Positions 49,852 through 59,388 of a stretch of DNA of 64,000 bases are shown here, piece by piece. The position numbers were made by a program, and so were the translations under genes. The DNA is taken from the NCBI GenBank assembly GCA_024762925.1, contig JANTGM010000005.1, positions 59,735-123,734 on the forward strand. Reading direction: 5' to 3'. This DNA is from Kofleriaceae bacterium. GTDB taxonomy: Bacteria; Myxococcota_A; Polyangia; Haliangiales; Haliangiaceae. How positions within the stretch are numbered: the stretch's first letter is position 1; every line of letters starts with the position of its first letter. Under the pieces are notes generated by a model. The model was not told where the DNA came from. It made no database searches and worked only from the letters and a program-made list of their open reading frames with translations.

Positions 49852-51771
49852 GTGAGCATTCGCTACAGTCAGGTCGTGCGTCGATATCCCTTGTCTTTGC
49901 TAGCGATGATCGTTCTGAGTGTGTCGGCGGCCGCATGCCCCGGCCGTGGCAAGCGCAAGGTCGCTGCGCCGGTGATGACGTTGCCGATGCACGGCGACTC
50001 GACGGCACGGGCGCGCTTTGAAAGCGGGCGAAGCCAGTATGAGCAAGACGCGAGCGCAGCATCGGCCGAGACGTTCGAATCCATTGTTCGGGACTTTCCC
50101 AACGACCCAATCGTTCCCCACGCACTGCTTTACGGCGCGATGGCCGACATGCGAAATGGCGACGCTGCCGCTGCACTGGCAAAGCTCGATGAGCTTGTAG
50201 CACTAAAGCCAACCGAGGCTATGTTGGTGGCGCGATCAAGTCTCTTTCGCGGGTTTGCGTTGTCAGACCTCGGGCGTCATGCAGAGGCGTACTCGGTTTT
50301 GTCCGCTGGAGCGAAGGCACTGAACCGAGCAGACAGTCGCGAAGTCACCCAGTGGCACGCAGCCATGGCCGAAGGTGCCATCGCCAATCGCAGTATGGCT
50401 GCAGCTGTTTTGCACTACGACGCGTGGTGGGCGGATGCAACGGCTGCCGAGAAGGCCTACACGTTGGATCGCATTCGAGCTGTGGTTCCCGATTTGCCTT
50501 CCGCACAGCTCGAGTCAATTCTTGGCAAGCTCGTTCCCAAGGCTGGACCAGGTGCTGCGGTAGTGGGCGCTCGCCTCGCAGAAGAACTCGCAGCTGCTGG
50601 TGACACCGCCGGCGCGTCTCGCGTTCTCGCATCGATTGCCACTGCGCGCCGAGCCCTGGGGGAGGATTCCATCGCCATTGGATCAAGCGGCCCCGGAAAC
50701 GCCGAGCGCATGGCTGCTCTCTTGCCAATGTCGGGGCGTTTAAATCGTGTGGGTGAGCTCAGCCTTCGAGGCTTGGTCATGGCATCCCAGAACGCACCCA
50801 TTCTGGCCAACGAGGTGAGTGACTTCTCCGCCTTTGAACTCATTTCGCGAGACACAAGCTCCGACGCGCAGACCATTGCGGCAAGCATTCAGAGCATTTT
50901 AGCGGCCGACGCAATCGCGGCGATAGGCCCCTTTGATGGTAGCTCTGTCACCAAGGTATCGCCCTTGGCCGCGAGCGCGGGGCTCCCAGTGATTTCCCTA
51001 GCACCGCGCGGGGCTGCAGGGGGAACCGTCTTCAGCATCCGCCACAGTGCCGAGAGTCGCGCAAGACGCCTCGCTGATCACGCCTACGACAAAGGCGTGC
51101 GTGACTTCGCGATGTTTTCGCCGCAATCTGCATACGGTCGTGTGGTTGGGGCCGCCTTCAAGGACCAGGTGGAGTCGCTGGGTGGCAAGGTGATTGTCGA
51201 AGCCACATACGCTCCTGGCACTACCTCATTCACAAAGGACATTCGCAAGCTCAAGAAACCCTGGAGTGCGCTTTTTGTGCCTGACCAGGCCAAGACGCTC
51301 GCTCTCATCGCGCCCGCCCTGGCGGCCGCAAATCTCAACGCGCAGCCGGTTGGCAAGAAGAGCAAACACGGTCGCTCCATTCTTCTACTCTCGACGGCAG
51401 AGGGCATCGATCAACGCTATCTCAGGGCCGCGGGTCGCTACAGCTGGGGCGCGGTGTTGGCGCCGGGCTTCTTTCCAGACCGAACCGATGCGCGAATCGC
51501 CGACTTTGTGGCCCGCTACGAGCAAGAATTCGACAGCGAGCCATCGGCGCATGAGGCCTACGCATACGATGCAGCTACCGTTTTGCGACACGCTGTCGAC
51601 AATGGTGCCCGCACGCGAGAGGAGCTTGGCAAGGCGCTCCGCATGCAGGAGGTTCCCAGCCTTACGGGAACGATTGCCTTTGGTTCCGACAATCGGCGTT
51701 CCGATCCGGGCTTGCTCTTCGAGATGAAACAGCCAATCACTGGGCAGTTTGAGTTGCGTGCACTCCGATAG
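49852..51771 (+). CDS. LpoA / periplasmic-binding-protein-like lipoprotein
   Basis: The protein is 639 aa from GTG 49852. A lipoprotein signal ends SAAAC. An N-terminal TPR-like half (about 45-260; ETFESIVRDFPNDPIVPHALLYG) is followed by a type-I periplasmic-binding fold (about 280-635; AALLPMSGRLNRVGELSLRG, AIGPFDGSSV, FSPQSAYGRVVGAAF). This two-part plan matches LpoA-type activators of penicillin-binding proteins and branched-chain amino-acid receptors. In this setting cell-wall synthesis control is favoured, without proof. Confidence 0.82.
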   Translation: MSIRYSQVVRRYPLSLLAMIVLSVSAAACPGRGKRKVAAPVMTLPMHGDSTARARFESGRSQYEQDASAASAETFESIVRDFPNDPIVPHALLYGAMADMRNGDAAAALAKLDELVALKPTEAMLVARSSLFRGFALSDLGRHAEAYSVLSAGAKALNRADSREVTQWHAAMAEGAIANRSMAAAVLHYDAWWADATAAEKAYTLDRIRAVVPDLPSAQLESILGKLVPKAGPGAAVVGARLAEELAAAGDTAGASRVLASIATARRALGEDSIAIGSSGPGNAERMAALLPMSGRLNRVGELSLRGLVMASQNAPILANEVSDFSAFELISRDTSSDAQTIAASIQSILAADAIAAIGPFDGSSVTKVSPLAASAGLPVISLAPRGAAGGTVFSIRHSAESRARRLADHAYDKGVRDFAMFSPQSAYGRVVGAAFKDQVESLGGKVIVEATYAPGTTSFTKDIRKLKKPWSALFVPDQAKTLALIAPALAAANLNAQPVGKKSKHGRSILLLSTAEGIDQRYLRAAGRYSWGAVLAPGFFPDRTDARIADFVARYEQEFDSEPSAHEAYAYDAATVLRHAVDNGARTREELGKALRMQEVPSLTGTIAFGSDNRRSDPGLLFEMKQPITGQFELRALR

Positions 51772-51841
51772 CAGAGCCCAGGAAAGAAATCGTCTTTTTG
51801 CCCCGCCATTCGCCGAGGCTTTTGTGTAGGTTCGCCGTGTC

Positions 51842-53566
51842 ATGCGCTTTTCCACGGCATTCATTCCAACCCTCAAAGAAGTTCCCGCAGACGCAAACGT
51901 CGCCAGCCATGTCTTCATGGTTCGCGGGGGCTATATCCGCAAGGTTGCGGCAGGCATTTACAACTTCATGCCCCTCGGCATGCGGGTGATTTCACGCATC
52001 GAGAACATCGTACGCGAAGAGCTCAACAAGGCCGATGCGCAAGAGGTACTCATGCCCGCATCGATTCCCGCCGAGCTTTGGCAGGAGACTGGCCGTTGGC
52101 AGAAGTACGGGCCAGAGCTGCTGCGTTTCAAGGATCGCAAAGGCTCAGACTTCTGCTTTGGCCCAACCCACGAGGAAGTGGTGGTGGACATGGTGCGACG
52201 CGAGACCAAGTCGTATCGCGAGCTTCCGCTCAACCTCTACCAGATTCAGACCAAGTTCCGCGATGAGATGCGTCCGCGCGGCGGGCTCATGCGCGGCCGT
52301 GAGTTCATCATGAAGGACGCCTACTCCTTCGATGTCGATATCGATGCGGCGGCAATTTCGTATAAGAAAATGTACGAGGCCTACAAACGCATCTTCACTC
52401 GCTGTGGCTTGGACTTTCGCCCGGTGGAAGCGGATACCGGCGCCATCGGTGGATCCATGAGTCACGAGTTTCAAGTTCTTGCGGAGACGGGCGAAGATAA
52501 GATCGTAGCTTGCGATACCTGCGACTACGCGGCCAACGTAGAGGAGGCCGCTCTGCGAGTCTCGGACACGCCGGGCATTGAAGGCGGCGGTGAATTGACC
52601 AGAGTCGAAACCCCTGGTGCCAAGACCATTGCTGAAGTCTGCGATTTTCTGAAGGTCGACGCCAAGCAGACCATCAAGAGCTTGGTCTTTATGGCAGATG
52701 GAGAGCCCCTCGTAGTCCTGCTCCGCGGGGACAGGAGCCTCAACGAAATTGCACTCAAGAAGGTCACTGGTGCGACAGAACTTTTCAAAGCTCGCGATGG
52801 CCAAGCCAAGAAGGCAACGGGTGCCCCCGTGGGTTCGATTGGACCGGTCGGCCTCAGCATTCCCATCTACGCCGATCTCGAACTCAAAGGCGCGACCGGC
52901 GCGGTGGCAGGTGCGGGCGAAGAGGGCATGCACTACACCGGCGTTGACTTGGAGCGGGACTGCAAGATTACCCAATACGTCACCCTGCGAGCTGCCGAAG
53001 AGGGGGAGGGCTGTGCTCGCTGTGAGGGGACCTACCAAAGCTACCAAGGCATCGAAGTTGGCCACGTCTTCTCGCTGGGCACGGTGTACTCCGAGCCTAT
53101 GGGCTGCACCTATCTGGACGAAGGTGGCAAGAGCAAGCCAATGGTGATGGGCTGCTACGGTGTGGGCATTACGCGGATCGCGGCGTCGGCCATCGAGCAG
53201 AACCACGACGATGGAGGCATCATCTGGCCGATGTCGATAGCGCCGTATGAGGTGACAGTCCTCCCGCTGCAGATGAACGACGATGATGTGATTGATGCGG
53301 GCAACAAGCTCTATGCAGAGCTCAAAGCCCTCGGCGTCGATGTGCTTCTCGACGATCGCAAAGAGCGGCCCGGCGCCAAGTTCAAGGACGCAGACCTCAT
53401 TGGCGTGCCACTGCGCATCGCGATTGGCAAGCGCTCCCTCGGCGAGGGCAACCTAGAGATGAAGTGGCGTCGTGATGCAGATGCGACTGCGCTTCCTGTT
53501 GAGGGAGCCGCAGAGGCGATTGCCAACGCTGTGGCCGAAGAGAAAGCAAAACTCGCAAACTCGTAG
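51842..53566 (+). CDS. proS: Prolyl-tRNA synthetase, bacterial type
   Basis: The protein is 574 aa. Class II motifs are clear: the start FIPTLKEVPADANVASH, FKDRKGSDFCFGPTHEE (motif 2 region), FRDEMRPRGGLMRGREF and GCYGVGITRI (motif 3). The central editing domain of the YbaK type is present (TIAEVCDFLKVDAKQTIKSL). It charges tRNA-Pro and edits Ala-tRNA-Pro. pyrF starts 10 bases after its stop. Confidence 0.97.
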   Translation: MRFSTAFIPTLKEVPADANVASHVFMVRGGYIRKVAAGIYNFMPLGMRVISRIENIVREELNKADAQEVLMPASIPAELWQETGRWQKYGPELLRFKDRKGSDFCFGPTHEEVVVDMVRRETKSYRELPLNLYQIQTKFRDEMRPRGGLMRGREFIMKDAYSFDVDIDAAAISYKKMYEAYKRIFTRCGLDFRPVEADTGAIGGSMSHEFQVLAETGEDKIVACDTCDYAANVEEAALRVSDTPGIEGGGELTRVETPGAKTIAEVCDFLKVDAKQTIKSLVFMADGEPLVVLLRGDRSLNEIALKKVTGATELFKARDGQAKKATGAPVGSIGPVGLSIPIYADLELKGATGAVAGAGEEGMHYTGVDLERDCKITQYVTLRAAEEGEGCARCEGTYQSYQGIEVGHVFSLGTVYSEPMGCTYLDEGGKSKPMVMGCYGVGITRIAASAIEQNHDDGGIIWPMSIAPYEVTVLPLQMNDDDVIDAGNKLYAELKALGVDVLLDDRKERPGAKFKDADLIGVPLRIAIGKRSLGEGNLEMKWRRDADATALPVEGAAEAIANAVAEEKAKLANS

Positions 53567-53576
53567 GACGTTGAAC

Positions 53577-54284
53577 ATGACCCCCAAAAAACGCCTGATT
53601 GTCGCCCTAGACGTCCCGACCAGAGCCGATGCCGATGCGCTTGCCGATGCACTCAGCGGCGATGTGAGCTGGTTTAAAATTGGGCTTGAGCTCTACAGCT
53701 CAGAGGGGCCCGGACTCGTCCGCGACTACACGGCGGCAGGTCGGAAGATCTTCGTCGACCTCAAGCTGCACGATATTCCTGCGACGGTTGGACGAGCGAC
53801 ACAGCGGCTTGCGGGACTCGGCGCAGGGCTTCTCACGATCCATTCGGCAGGGGGCAAGGCGATGATGGAAGCAGCGGTGGAAGCAGCGGCGCAAGGAGCT
53901 GGAGGGGACGAGCGGCTGCGTATTCTGGCTGTTACCGTGCTCACATCCCTTGAGCAGAGCGATCTTGGTGATGTTGGAGTGGATAAGAAGATTTCGGACT
54001 TGGTCGTGCAGCGCGCACAACTTGCCGCAGCGGCTGGATGCGATGGTGTGGTTGCCTCTCCGCATGAGGCGGCTGCACTCCGTGCGGTCTTGCCGAAAGA
54101 CTTCTTGATCGTCACACCCGGCGTTCGTCCCGCAGGCGCGGCCCTAGGCGATCAGAAGCGCGTGATGACGCCGGCAAAGGCCCGAGAAGCCGGTGCCGAT
54201 ATGATTGTTGTGGGGCGACCGGTTCGAGACGCAGCAAGTCCAAGCGTTGCGGCAAAGAGCATTCTTGAGGAGCTCGCACTATGA
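53577..54284 (+). CDS. pyrF: Orotidine 5'-phosphate decarboxylase
   Basis: The protein is 235 aa from ATG 53577. The barrel carries the catalytic FVDLKLHDIP (Lys and Asp residues) and phosphate-binding TPGVRPAGAA and VVGRPVRDA. It makes UMP, the last step of pyrimidine synthesis. Its stop overlaps the rlmB start by ATGA. Confidence 0.96.
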   Translation: MTPKKRLIVALDVPTRADADALADALSGDVSWFKIGLELYSSEGPGLVRDYTAAGRKIFVDLKLHDIPATVGRATQRLAGLGAGLLTIHSAGGKAMMEAAVEAAAQGAGGDERLRILAVTVLTSLEQSDLGDVGVDKKISDLVVQRAQLAAAAGCDGVVASPHEAAALRAVLPKDFLIVTPGVRPAGAALGDQKRVMTPAKAREAGADMIVVGRPVRDAASPSVAAKSILEELAL

Positions 54285-55045
54285 GCGGTCGAAGAGTTGT
54301 GTATGGGGTTGGCCCGGTTCAAGAAGTCATTCGGGCGGTCTCTCATGAAATCGATTGCATTTTTGTCTCAGAGAAACGGCTGGCCAAGGGCGGCAAGGAC
54401 GGCATCGCGAAAATTGTCGGCGAAGCTAAGAATCGCAACTTGCGCTGGGCAGCCGTCGCTAACGCCGAACTCGACCGACTCGCAAAGGGCACAAACCATC
54501 AGGGCGTCGTTGTGGTCGCAGGATCGTACGCGTACAAGGAATTGTACGAGATCGTCGATAGGGCCAAGAAACCGGGGTTGCTCGTCGCTCTTGACGGTGT
54601 GACAGATCCGCACAACCTCGGTGCTGTAGTCCGTTCCGCGCTCTTGCTGGGTGCCGATGGCGTCATTATTCCCAAAGATCGTTCGGCGCAGGTGACGGCA
54701 CTAGTGACGAAGACTTCAGCGGGAGCCAGCGAACACCTGCCAATCGCGCAGGTCACCAACCTTGTGCGCGCATTGGAAGAACTCCGAGAGGATGGGTTTT
54801 GGAGCGCCGCCGTTGCAAGTGGGCCAAAGGCGATTCCCCTCCAACAAGTGAGCAGCGAGCTGCCGTTGGTGTTGGTCTTGGGCTCAGAGGGCAAAGGGCT
54901 GCGGCCGTTGGTTTCGAAGACCTGCGACTTTCATTTGGAAATCCCCATGGCGGCGAGTGCCGTTGGTTCGTTTAACGTCTCGGTGGCTGCGGCCATTGCT
55001 CTCTACGAAGTTGTCAGGCAACGCGATAGAGCAACCGACGAGTAA
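54281..55045 (+). CDS. rlmB: SpoU/TrmH-family 23S rRNA 2'-O-ribose methyltransferase (RlmB type)
   Basis: The protein is 254 aa. The N-terminal ribosomal-binding part is followed by the SPOUT domain with its three signatures: DGVTDPHNLGAVVRSA, VLGSEGKGLRPLV and IPMAASAVGSFNVSVAAA (knot and SAM site; Phe replaces the usual Leu before NVS). It likely methylates G2251 of 23S rRNA, though other TrmH members look similar. Confidence 0.9.
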   Translation: MSGRRVVYGVGPVQEVIRAVSHEIDCIFVSEKRLAKGGKDGIAKIVGEAKNRNLRWAAVANAELDRLAKGTNHQGVVVVAGSYAYKELYEIVDRAKKPGLLVALDGVTDPHNLGAVVRSALLLGADGVIIPKDRSAQVTALVTKTSAGASEHLPIAQVTNLVRALEELREDGFWSAAVASGPKAIPLQQVSSELPLVLVLGSEGKGLRPLVSKTCDFHLEIPMAASAVGSFNVSVAAAIALYEVVRQRDRATDE

Positions 55046-55062
55046 GAGGACGAGTACGTGCC

Positions 55063-57513
55063 TCAGGGCATGCCAGAGCGGGTCGCGCCATCCGCCCACC
55101 CCAATGGCTTCTCGGGCACAGTTCCGTGGCTGGCCCAGTGCATGCGCTCGAGCCAATCATACCCCAGAAGCCGAGTGACCTCCGGCTGGGCCGCCCGCAC
55201 CAAGATTGTTGCGGCTGCGAGAAGCGCATCTTCATCGTTCGCCAAATACGCCGCTTCCGCTGTGATGCGAGCGGCCTCACGTTCGACGAGGGGCGCCAAG
55301 GGAAGGGCAAGTGCACGTTGCATGGCGCGGACTGTGGCTTGCGGATCACCTCGGCCGCGCAATTGTCTAGCCAATAGATAGTGGGCAAGCCCGAGTTGTG
55401 GCTCCAACATGGCGGCCTCGGCGGCGAGACCAACCAGCAACAGCCGATCTATGTCGGCACCATCCTTCTGCCAGAAGATCGATTGCAGGGCCATGCGAGC
55501 AGGCCCTTTGTGTCTAAGAATTTGTCTCATTACCTCTCCGCGCCTTCTGTCGTTGTCGCCAAGTGGCAGTAGCAGCAGAGCATCGAGGTGGGTGAGCGCC
55601 GTATCGGGCCGTCCCGCGTCCATGGCCAACGAGGCCAACTCGAAGTGGGCATGCGCTCGCAACGTAGAACTCGTGGTTTCCGCATCCGAGGCAATCCCCT
55701 CAAAGATCGCCTGGGCCTCCGAGGTTTGTGAAAGCTCGTCGGACGTTCCCCGGCGCAAGAGACTTGCCAGCTGCAATTGATAGCGAGGCTCGGCAGGGAC
55801 ATCGCTACAGATTCCCCGAGCCGTTTCGATGGCTTGCTCGATGTCGCCTCGGGCGACGTGCTCGGTCATGGCATCCCGGGCACGAGCAATGGCATGCGGG
55901 CAGGGTCGGTCGAAGATCGCTTTGCGGCGAAAGCGCTCACGAATGATCTGGGGCGCACCTTCGGGCAATTGGGTGTTGGCAATTGCTTCACGCCAACCCG
56001 CAGTGAGTTCGCTCTGTGCCACTCCGTACGCGGCCTGGAAGTCACCACCGTTGGCGTACAGTGTTCGCAGCTTTGCGATGCCGTAGCGGTCCAGAAGAAA
56101 TCTTAGATACGAACCGGCAAGTGTGTAGCTATGTGCCGAGGAGAGCGAGAGGAATCCCGTTGAGAAGAGTCGCTCAACCGGCTGGCGCATTCCGAGCGCT
56201 TGCATGGCTTTGACACTCTGGTGGGGCGTTAGGGCCTTGTTGAAGTGATCCGGCCAGTCGCTTGCCACGGCAATTCCTTCGATCATTCCAACGTTGAAGA
56301 AGACTGGTACGCCGAGGAAGCGCCCCGCCGAAACCTCAAAAATTGGGTCGCCAAAATTGCCGGCCATGACGTGGGCAATCTCGTGGCGTAGCACCTGGTG
56401 CGGAAATTCTTGGTGGTTGAGATAGATTTCGTGTCGCCAAGGTTTTGCCATGTAGACGTTGCGGGCACCCATGAGTTCGTGCTTCTGGTCGGGGGATGCA
56501 AAGTAGAAGGAGGTAATCTTGCCCGCGGGATCGACACCGAGGTCACGAACGAGCTGAGCCCGGCGAAACTCATGGTCCCTTGCGATGACTTCGATTTGTT
56601 CTGCCATGCCTGGAGTTGCAGGGTAGTGGATGATGAAGTGCTCGCTTTCAAACTTGCCCGGTAGTGCTGCTCGAACATCTTCCACATCGACAGAAAAGCC
56701 GAGGGTGCCAGAGTTGTGGTGGAGCACCATGGTGAGCAAAACAGATGCGCTCGTTATAAGCATGGTTCTCCAGCGCATGAGGTTTGGACCGCGGGCCCGT
56801 CGGAGGCGGAGCGTCTGGGTGTCGAGCCAAAGCACCAACACACCAGCAATGCTCATAAGGAGGCTCAGCTGAAACAAACGGGCCCAATAGAATGGGCCGC
56901 GAAGATCGATGCTCTCATCGTAGATGTTTCCCGGAACGTAGCCCGCGAATGGGTTGTACGAAAACACCGCGGGAGCTGTGTAGAAGTGCAGTAGTGACCA
57001 GAACGTGCTTAGGAGCAGAAGCGCGTAGGGCAGGGCCGTGCACAGCCAACGCCGCCGTCCTGCGATCACGCCAAGACAAACTCCAAGACCGCTGGCAAAG
57101 GCGGCCGAGAGCAGTGGCATAAACAGAAAGCAGCGAAGGCCAAAGAGCCAATCACAGTTGCGCACACGTATGGCGTTGAGGCTCACGAGAAAGAGCGGGA
57201 GCAGCAGGAGGGCAGCCGAGATCACGGCTGCACCAGCAAGCAAGCACGCCATAACGCGCCAAGGTGGCAAGGTTCGAGAGACCTTGGATGCAGGCATGGT
57301 TCGCGCGCGCCACACGAGACTTGCGCCGAGATCGGCTCCGGCTACCGAGCCGGCCACAGCCATCACAAGGGAAAACTCAAAGCCGAGCACCCCGAAAAGT
57401 GGCAATCCACATAGGACGATTGAGACAATGACCAGCAGTGTCGCCCAGATACGGGTCCTCCAGGAGACCAGATGATCCAATGTGGCCCGCCAGAGCCAGC
57501 CCGGGTTACTCAT
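55063..57513 (-). CDS. Multi-pass membrane protein with HEXXH peptidase domain and TPR tail
   Basis: The protein is 816 aa. The N-terminal third holds about six to eight helices (residues 20-270), recalling an ABC-2-type permease. A gluzincin-like domain follows: HEIAH at 377-381 and an EGIAVA segment near 414 that could give the third zinc ligand. The last ~270 residues are TPR-like (YQLQLASLLRRG, ALTHLDALLLLP). It may therefore be a membrane-bound peptidase facing the periplasm with a protein-binding tail. I do not recognise a named family. It is convergent with rlmB 17 bases away. Confidence 0.8.
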   Translation of the reverse strand: MSNPGWLWRATLDHLVSWRTRIWATLLVIVSIVLCGLPLFGVLGFEFSLVMAVAGSVAGADLGASLVWRARTMPASKVSRTLPPWRVMACLLAGAAVISAALLLLPLFLVSLNAIRVRNCDWLFGLRCFLFMPLLSAAFASGLGVCLGVIAGRRRWLCTALPYALLLLSTFWSLLHFYTAPAVFSYNPFAGYVPGNIYDESIDLRGPFYWARLFQLSLLMSIAGVLVLWLDTQTLRLRRARGPNLMRWRTMLITSASVLLTMVLHHNSGTLGFSVDVEDVRAALPGKFESEHFIIHYPATPGMAEQIEVIARDHEFRRAQLVRDLGVDPAGKITSFYFASPDQKHELMGARNVYMAKPWRHEIYLNHQEFPHQVLRHEIAHVMAGNFGDPIFEVSAGRFLGVPVFFNVGMIEGIAVASDWPDHFNKALTPHQSVKAMQALGMRQPVERLFSTGFLSLSSAHSYTLAGSYLRFLLDRYGIAKLRTLYANGGDFQAAYGVAQSELTAGWREAIANTQLPEGAPQIIRERFRRKAIFDRPCPHAIARARDAMTEHVARGDIEQAIETARGICSDVPAEPRYQLQLASLLRRGTSDELSQTSEAQAIFEGIASDAETTSSTLRAHAHFELASLAMDAGRPDTALTHLDALLLLPLGDNDRRRGEVMRQILRHKGPARMALQSIFWQKDGADIDRLLLVGLAAEAAMLEPQLGLAHYLLARQLRGRGDPQATVRAMQRALALPLAPLVEREAARITAEAAYLANDEDALLAAATILVRAAQPEVTRLLGYDWLERMHWASHGTVPEKPLGWADGATRSGMP

Positions 57514-57621
57514 GAGGCTATCGTGACACGCGCATGCACTCGTTGTTAGCTCGTTGGCTGAGGTTTCTCCTGCTTCGGAAGAGAATTGACGTCGCGCGTC
57601 ACTGGTGTAATGTCGCGCACC

Positions 57622-58071
57622 ATGTCGGGTGAGTCAGAGGAGAGCAGGCGCGGTGGGTCGCGCAAGCCCATCGAACTGAAGGTGGAGTACAAGCGACTCA
57701 ACGCGTTTTTCGCGGACTACACTCGCAACATCTCGAACGGCGGAACGTTCATTTCGACTGACAAGCCTCTTCCGATTGGGACGGAGTTTGTCTTCCGGCT
57801 TCAAGTTCCAAAGCTCGAAGAACCGCTGAGCATTGAAGGACAAGTTCGTTGGATCAACGAGTCCGGTAGCAATGAGGTTGATGGCCCGGGTATGGGAATT
57901 CGCTTCATCTACAAGCAAGATGCCCAGCGTCGGGCCATTGAAGACATGGTGGAAGGCCTCATGGTGGACAGTCTTGGTCGCTTGCTCACAACCAAGCTCT
58001 TGGCATTTAGCAAAGAGGCTTGGGACGATGAAGAGGGTGCTGAGCCGGATGTGGGAGGAGAGCGCAAGTGA
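57622..58071 (+). CDS. PilZ-domain protein (TIGR02266-like)
   Basis: The protein is 149 aa from ATG 57622; ATGs at 57586 and between lack support. A PilZ domain of the Myxococcus paralogue type (TIGR02266-like) spans ~8-110: the N-terminal ELKVEYK strand, NISNGGTFI (DxSxxG-type motif) and GMGIRF. The N-terminal RRGGSRKP could supply the Arg ligands of c-di-GMP, but spacing is not classical. A helical acidic tail ends the protein. The pssA start GTG overlaps its stop (GTGA), so the two are translationally coupled. Confidence 0.85.
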   Translation: MSGESEESRRGGSRKPIELKVEYKRLNAFFADYTRNISNGGTFISTDKPLPIGTEFVFRLQVPKLEEPLSIEGQVRWINESGSNEVDGPGMGIRFIYKQDAQRRAIEDMVEGLMVDSLGRLLTTKLLAFSKEAWDDEEGAEPDVGGERK

Positions 58072-58997
58072 CAAAGCCAAGGCGAGAAGAGCGACTGTGG
58101 CGGTACCTTGTGCCGAACTTCATTACCGCCGGCAGTATGCTGCTCGGGCTGGTCTCGATTTTTCAATCGATGCAGGGAAACTACGTTGCTGCGGCGTGGC
58201 TCATCGTCTTTGCGGTGTGCACTGACAAGCTGGATGGCGTTGCTGCAAGGCTTGTTCGAGGCACCTCGGAGCTTGGGGTCCAACTGGACTCACTTGCAGA
58301 TTTTCTGAATTTTGGAATCGCGCCACCTGTCTTGATCTTCGCAAGCCTAGGTCGCGAGCCTACCCTCCCATTTGGCTCGGGAACAGGCAGAATTGTTCTT
58401 ATCGCCGCATGCGCAACCTGGCTTCTCGGGGCGGTCTACCGACTCGCTCGCTTCAACCTCTCCACAGCGCAAGTGCCCAAGAGCCTCTGTTTTGGTGTTC
58501 CCACCACGCTTATGGCAGGCATCTTGGCAACGTGGTTTCTTGCACTGCTCAAGTACACGCCGGCGGATCACGCTTTGGCAGTGGACGCCTTTGGAGGCGC
58601 AAAGCTTTTTCCGTTCTTTGAGACTCCCGCGGCCGTCTGGCGGTATCTGCCCTTGGCGCTCTTTGGTGGAGGCGTCTTGATGGGATCCAACCTTCGCATG
58701 GCCAATCTTGGCGGATTGGGGTCGCGCTGGTTCGCGATCTTTGTGCTGGCCAATGTTCTTGTCGGATTTATTCTGATTCCGCTCAAGCTCTACCCAGAGT
58801 TCCTAATTTGGCAGCCAACTGCTTGGGTTACCGTCTTTTTGATTTGGGGGCAACTCTCAGCCCAAGTGCGCGCCCACAAGTCGCCTCCGATTTTCCCTCG
58901 TGTGCCGGTGGAGCCAACCCCCATCGAAGAAGTCGACAGCTTTGTGGAAAAGCTCACCGAAGGCGATGACGAACCTACACATCGCCAAGACGCCTAG
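58068..58997 (+). CDS. pssA: CDP-diacylglycerol-serine O-phosphatidyltransferase
   Basis: The protein is 309 aa from GTG 58068. The CDP-alcohol phosphatidyltransferase signature is intact (D-x2-DG-x2-AR-x7/8-G-x3-D-x3-D: DKLDGVAAR, then GVQLDSLAD), with about eight membrane helices. It makes phosphatidylserine, precursor of phosphatidylethanolamine. The C-terminal acidic tail (EEVDSFVEKLTEGDDE) is unusual for the family. It is coupled to the PilZ gene by overlap. Confidence 0.93.
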   Translation: MTKPRREERLWRYLVPNFITAGSMLLGLVSIFQSMQGNYVAAAWLIVFAVCTDKLDGVAARLVRGTSELGVQLDSLADFLNFGIAPPVLIFASLGREPTLPFGSGTGRIVLIAACATWLLGAVYRLARFNLSTAQVPKSLCFGVPTTLMAGILATWFLALLKYTPADHALAVDAFGGAKLFPFFETPAAVWRYLPLALFGGGVLMGSNLRMANLGGLGSRWFAIFVLANVLVGFILIPLKLYPEFLIWQPTAWVTVFLIWGQLSAQVRAHKSPPIFPRVPVEPTPIEEVDSFVEKLTEGDDEPTHRQDA

Positions 58998-59015
58998 GTC
59001 GAAACTCCGCTAGCA

Positions 59016-59370
59016 ATGCGATTGCAATCCCTCGGGCTTCGTTCCGACATTTCGCTGCTCGATGCTGAAGTTCTCGATCGGGGGGAATACCTCGGACTCG
59101 TATCGCGCCTTCGTGCGAGGGAGGCTTTCGTTGCTGCGCAGACGGGTCGAAGCTGGTCAGGGCGATTGATACGCGGCCTATCTCGATGGCGTACAGGTGG
59201 GGAATCTCGGAGTTTTTCGCACCGGGCCCTATGCGCGGTTTCAGGTTGTGGTGACGAGACCTGGCGCTAGAAGGCAAGGCGTTTGCGGCACGCTCGTCCA
59301 CCACGCATCGCAGCGCACCCTGGCGCGAGAAGGCGTGGAACGGCTTATCATGGTCGCAGACACCGAGTAG
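59016..59370 (+). pseudogene. Frameshifted GNAT acetyltransferase remnant
   Basis: Two frames together read like one acetyltransferase. Frame one (59016-~59150) gives SLGLRSDISLLDAEVLDRGEYL, a typical N-terminal region. After a TGA at 59167-59169, a second frame (59170-59370) gives AYLDGVQVGNLGVFRTG, then RFQVVVTRPGARRQGVCGTL, then REGVERLIMVADTE before a TAG. That is the acetyl-CoA-binding motif A (R/Q-x-x-G-x-G/A form, here RRQGVCG) and strand 5. The C-terminal residues normal for the family are missing. The gene is dead by frameshift plus truncation. Confidence 0.65.
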
Positions 59371-59388
59371 GGCGCACTGACTCGGTCG

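Noticed and set aside
52145..53206. 353-aa antisense frame opposite proS
   Set aside because: Same reason: shadow of a well-conserved gene.
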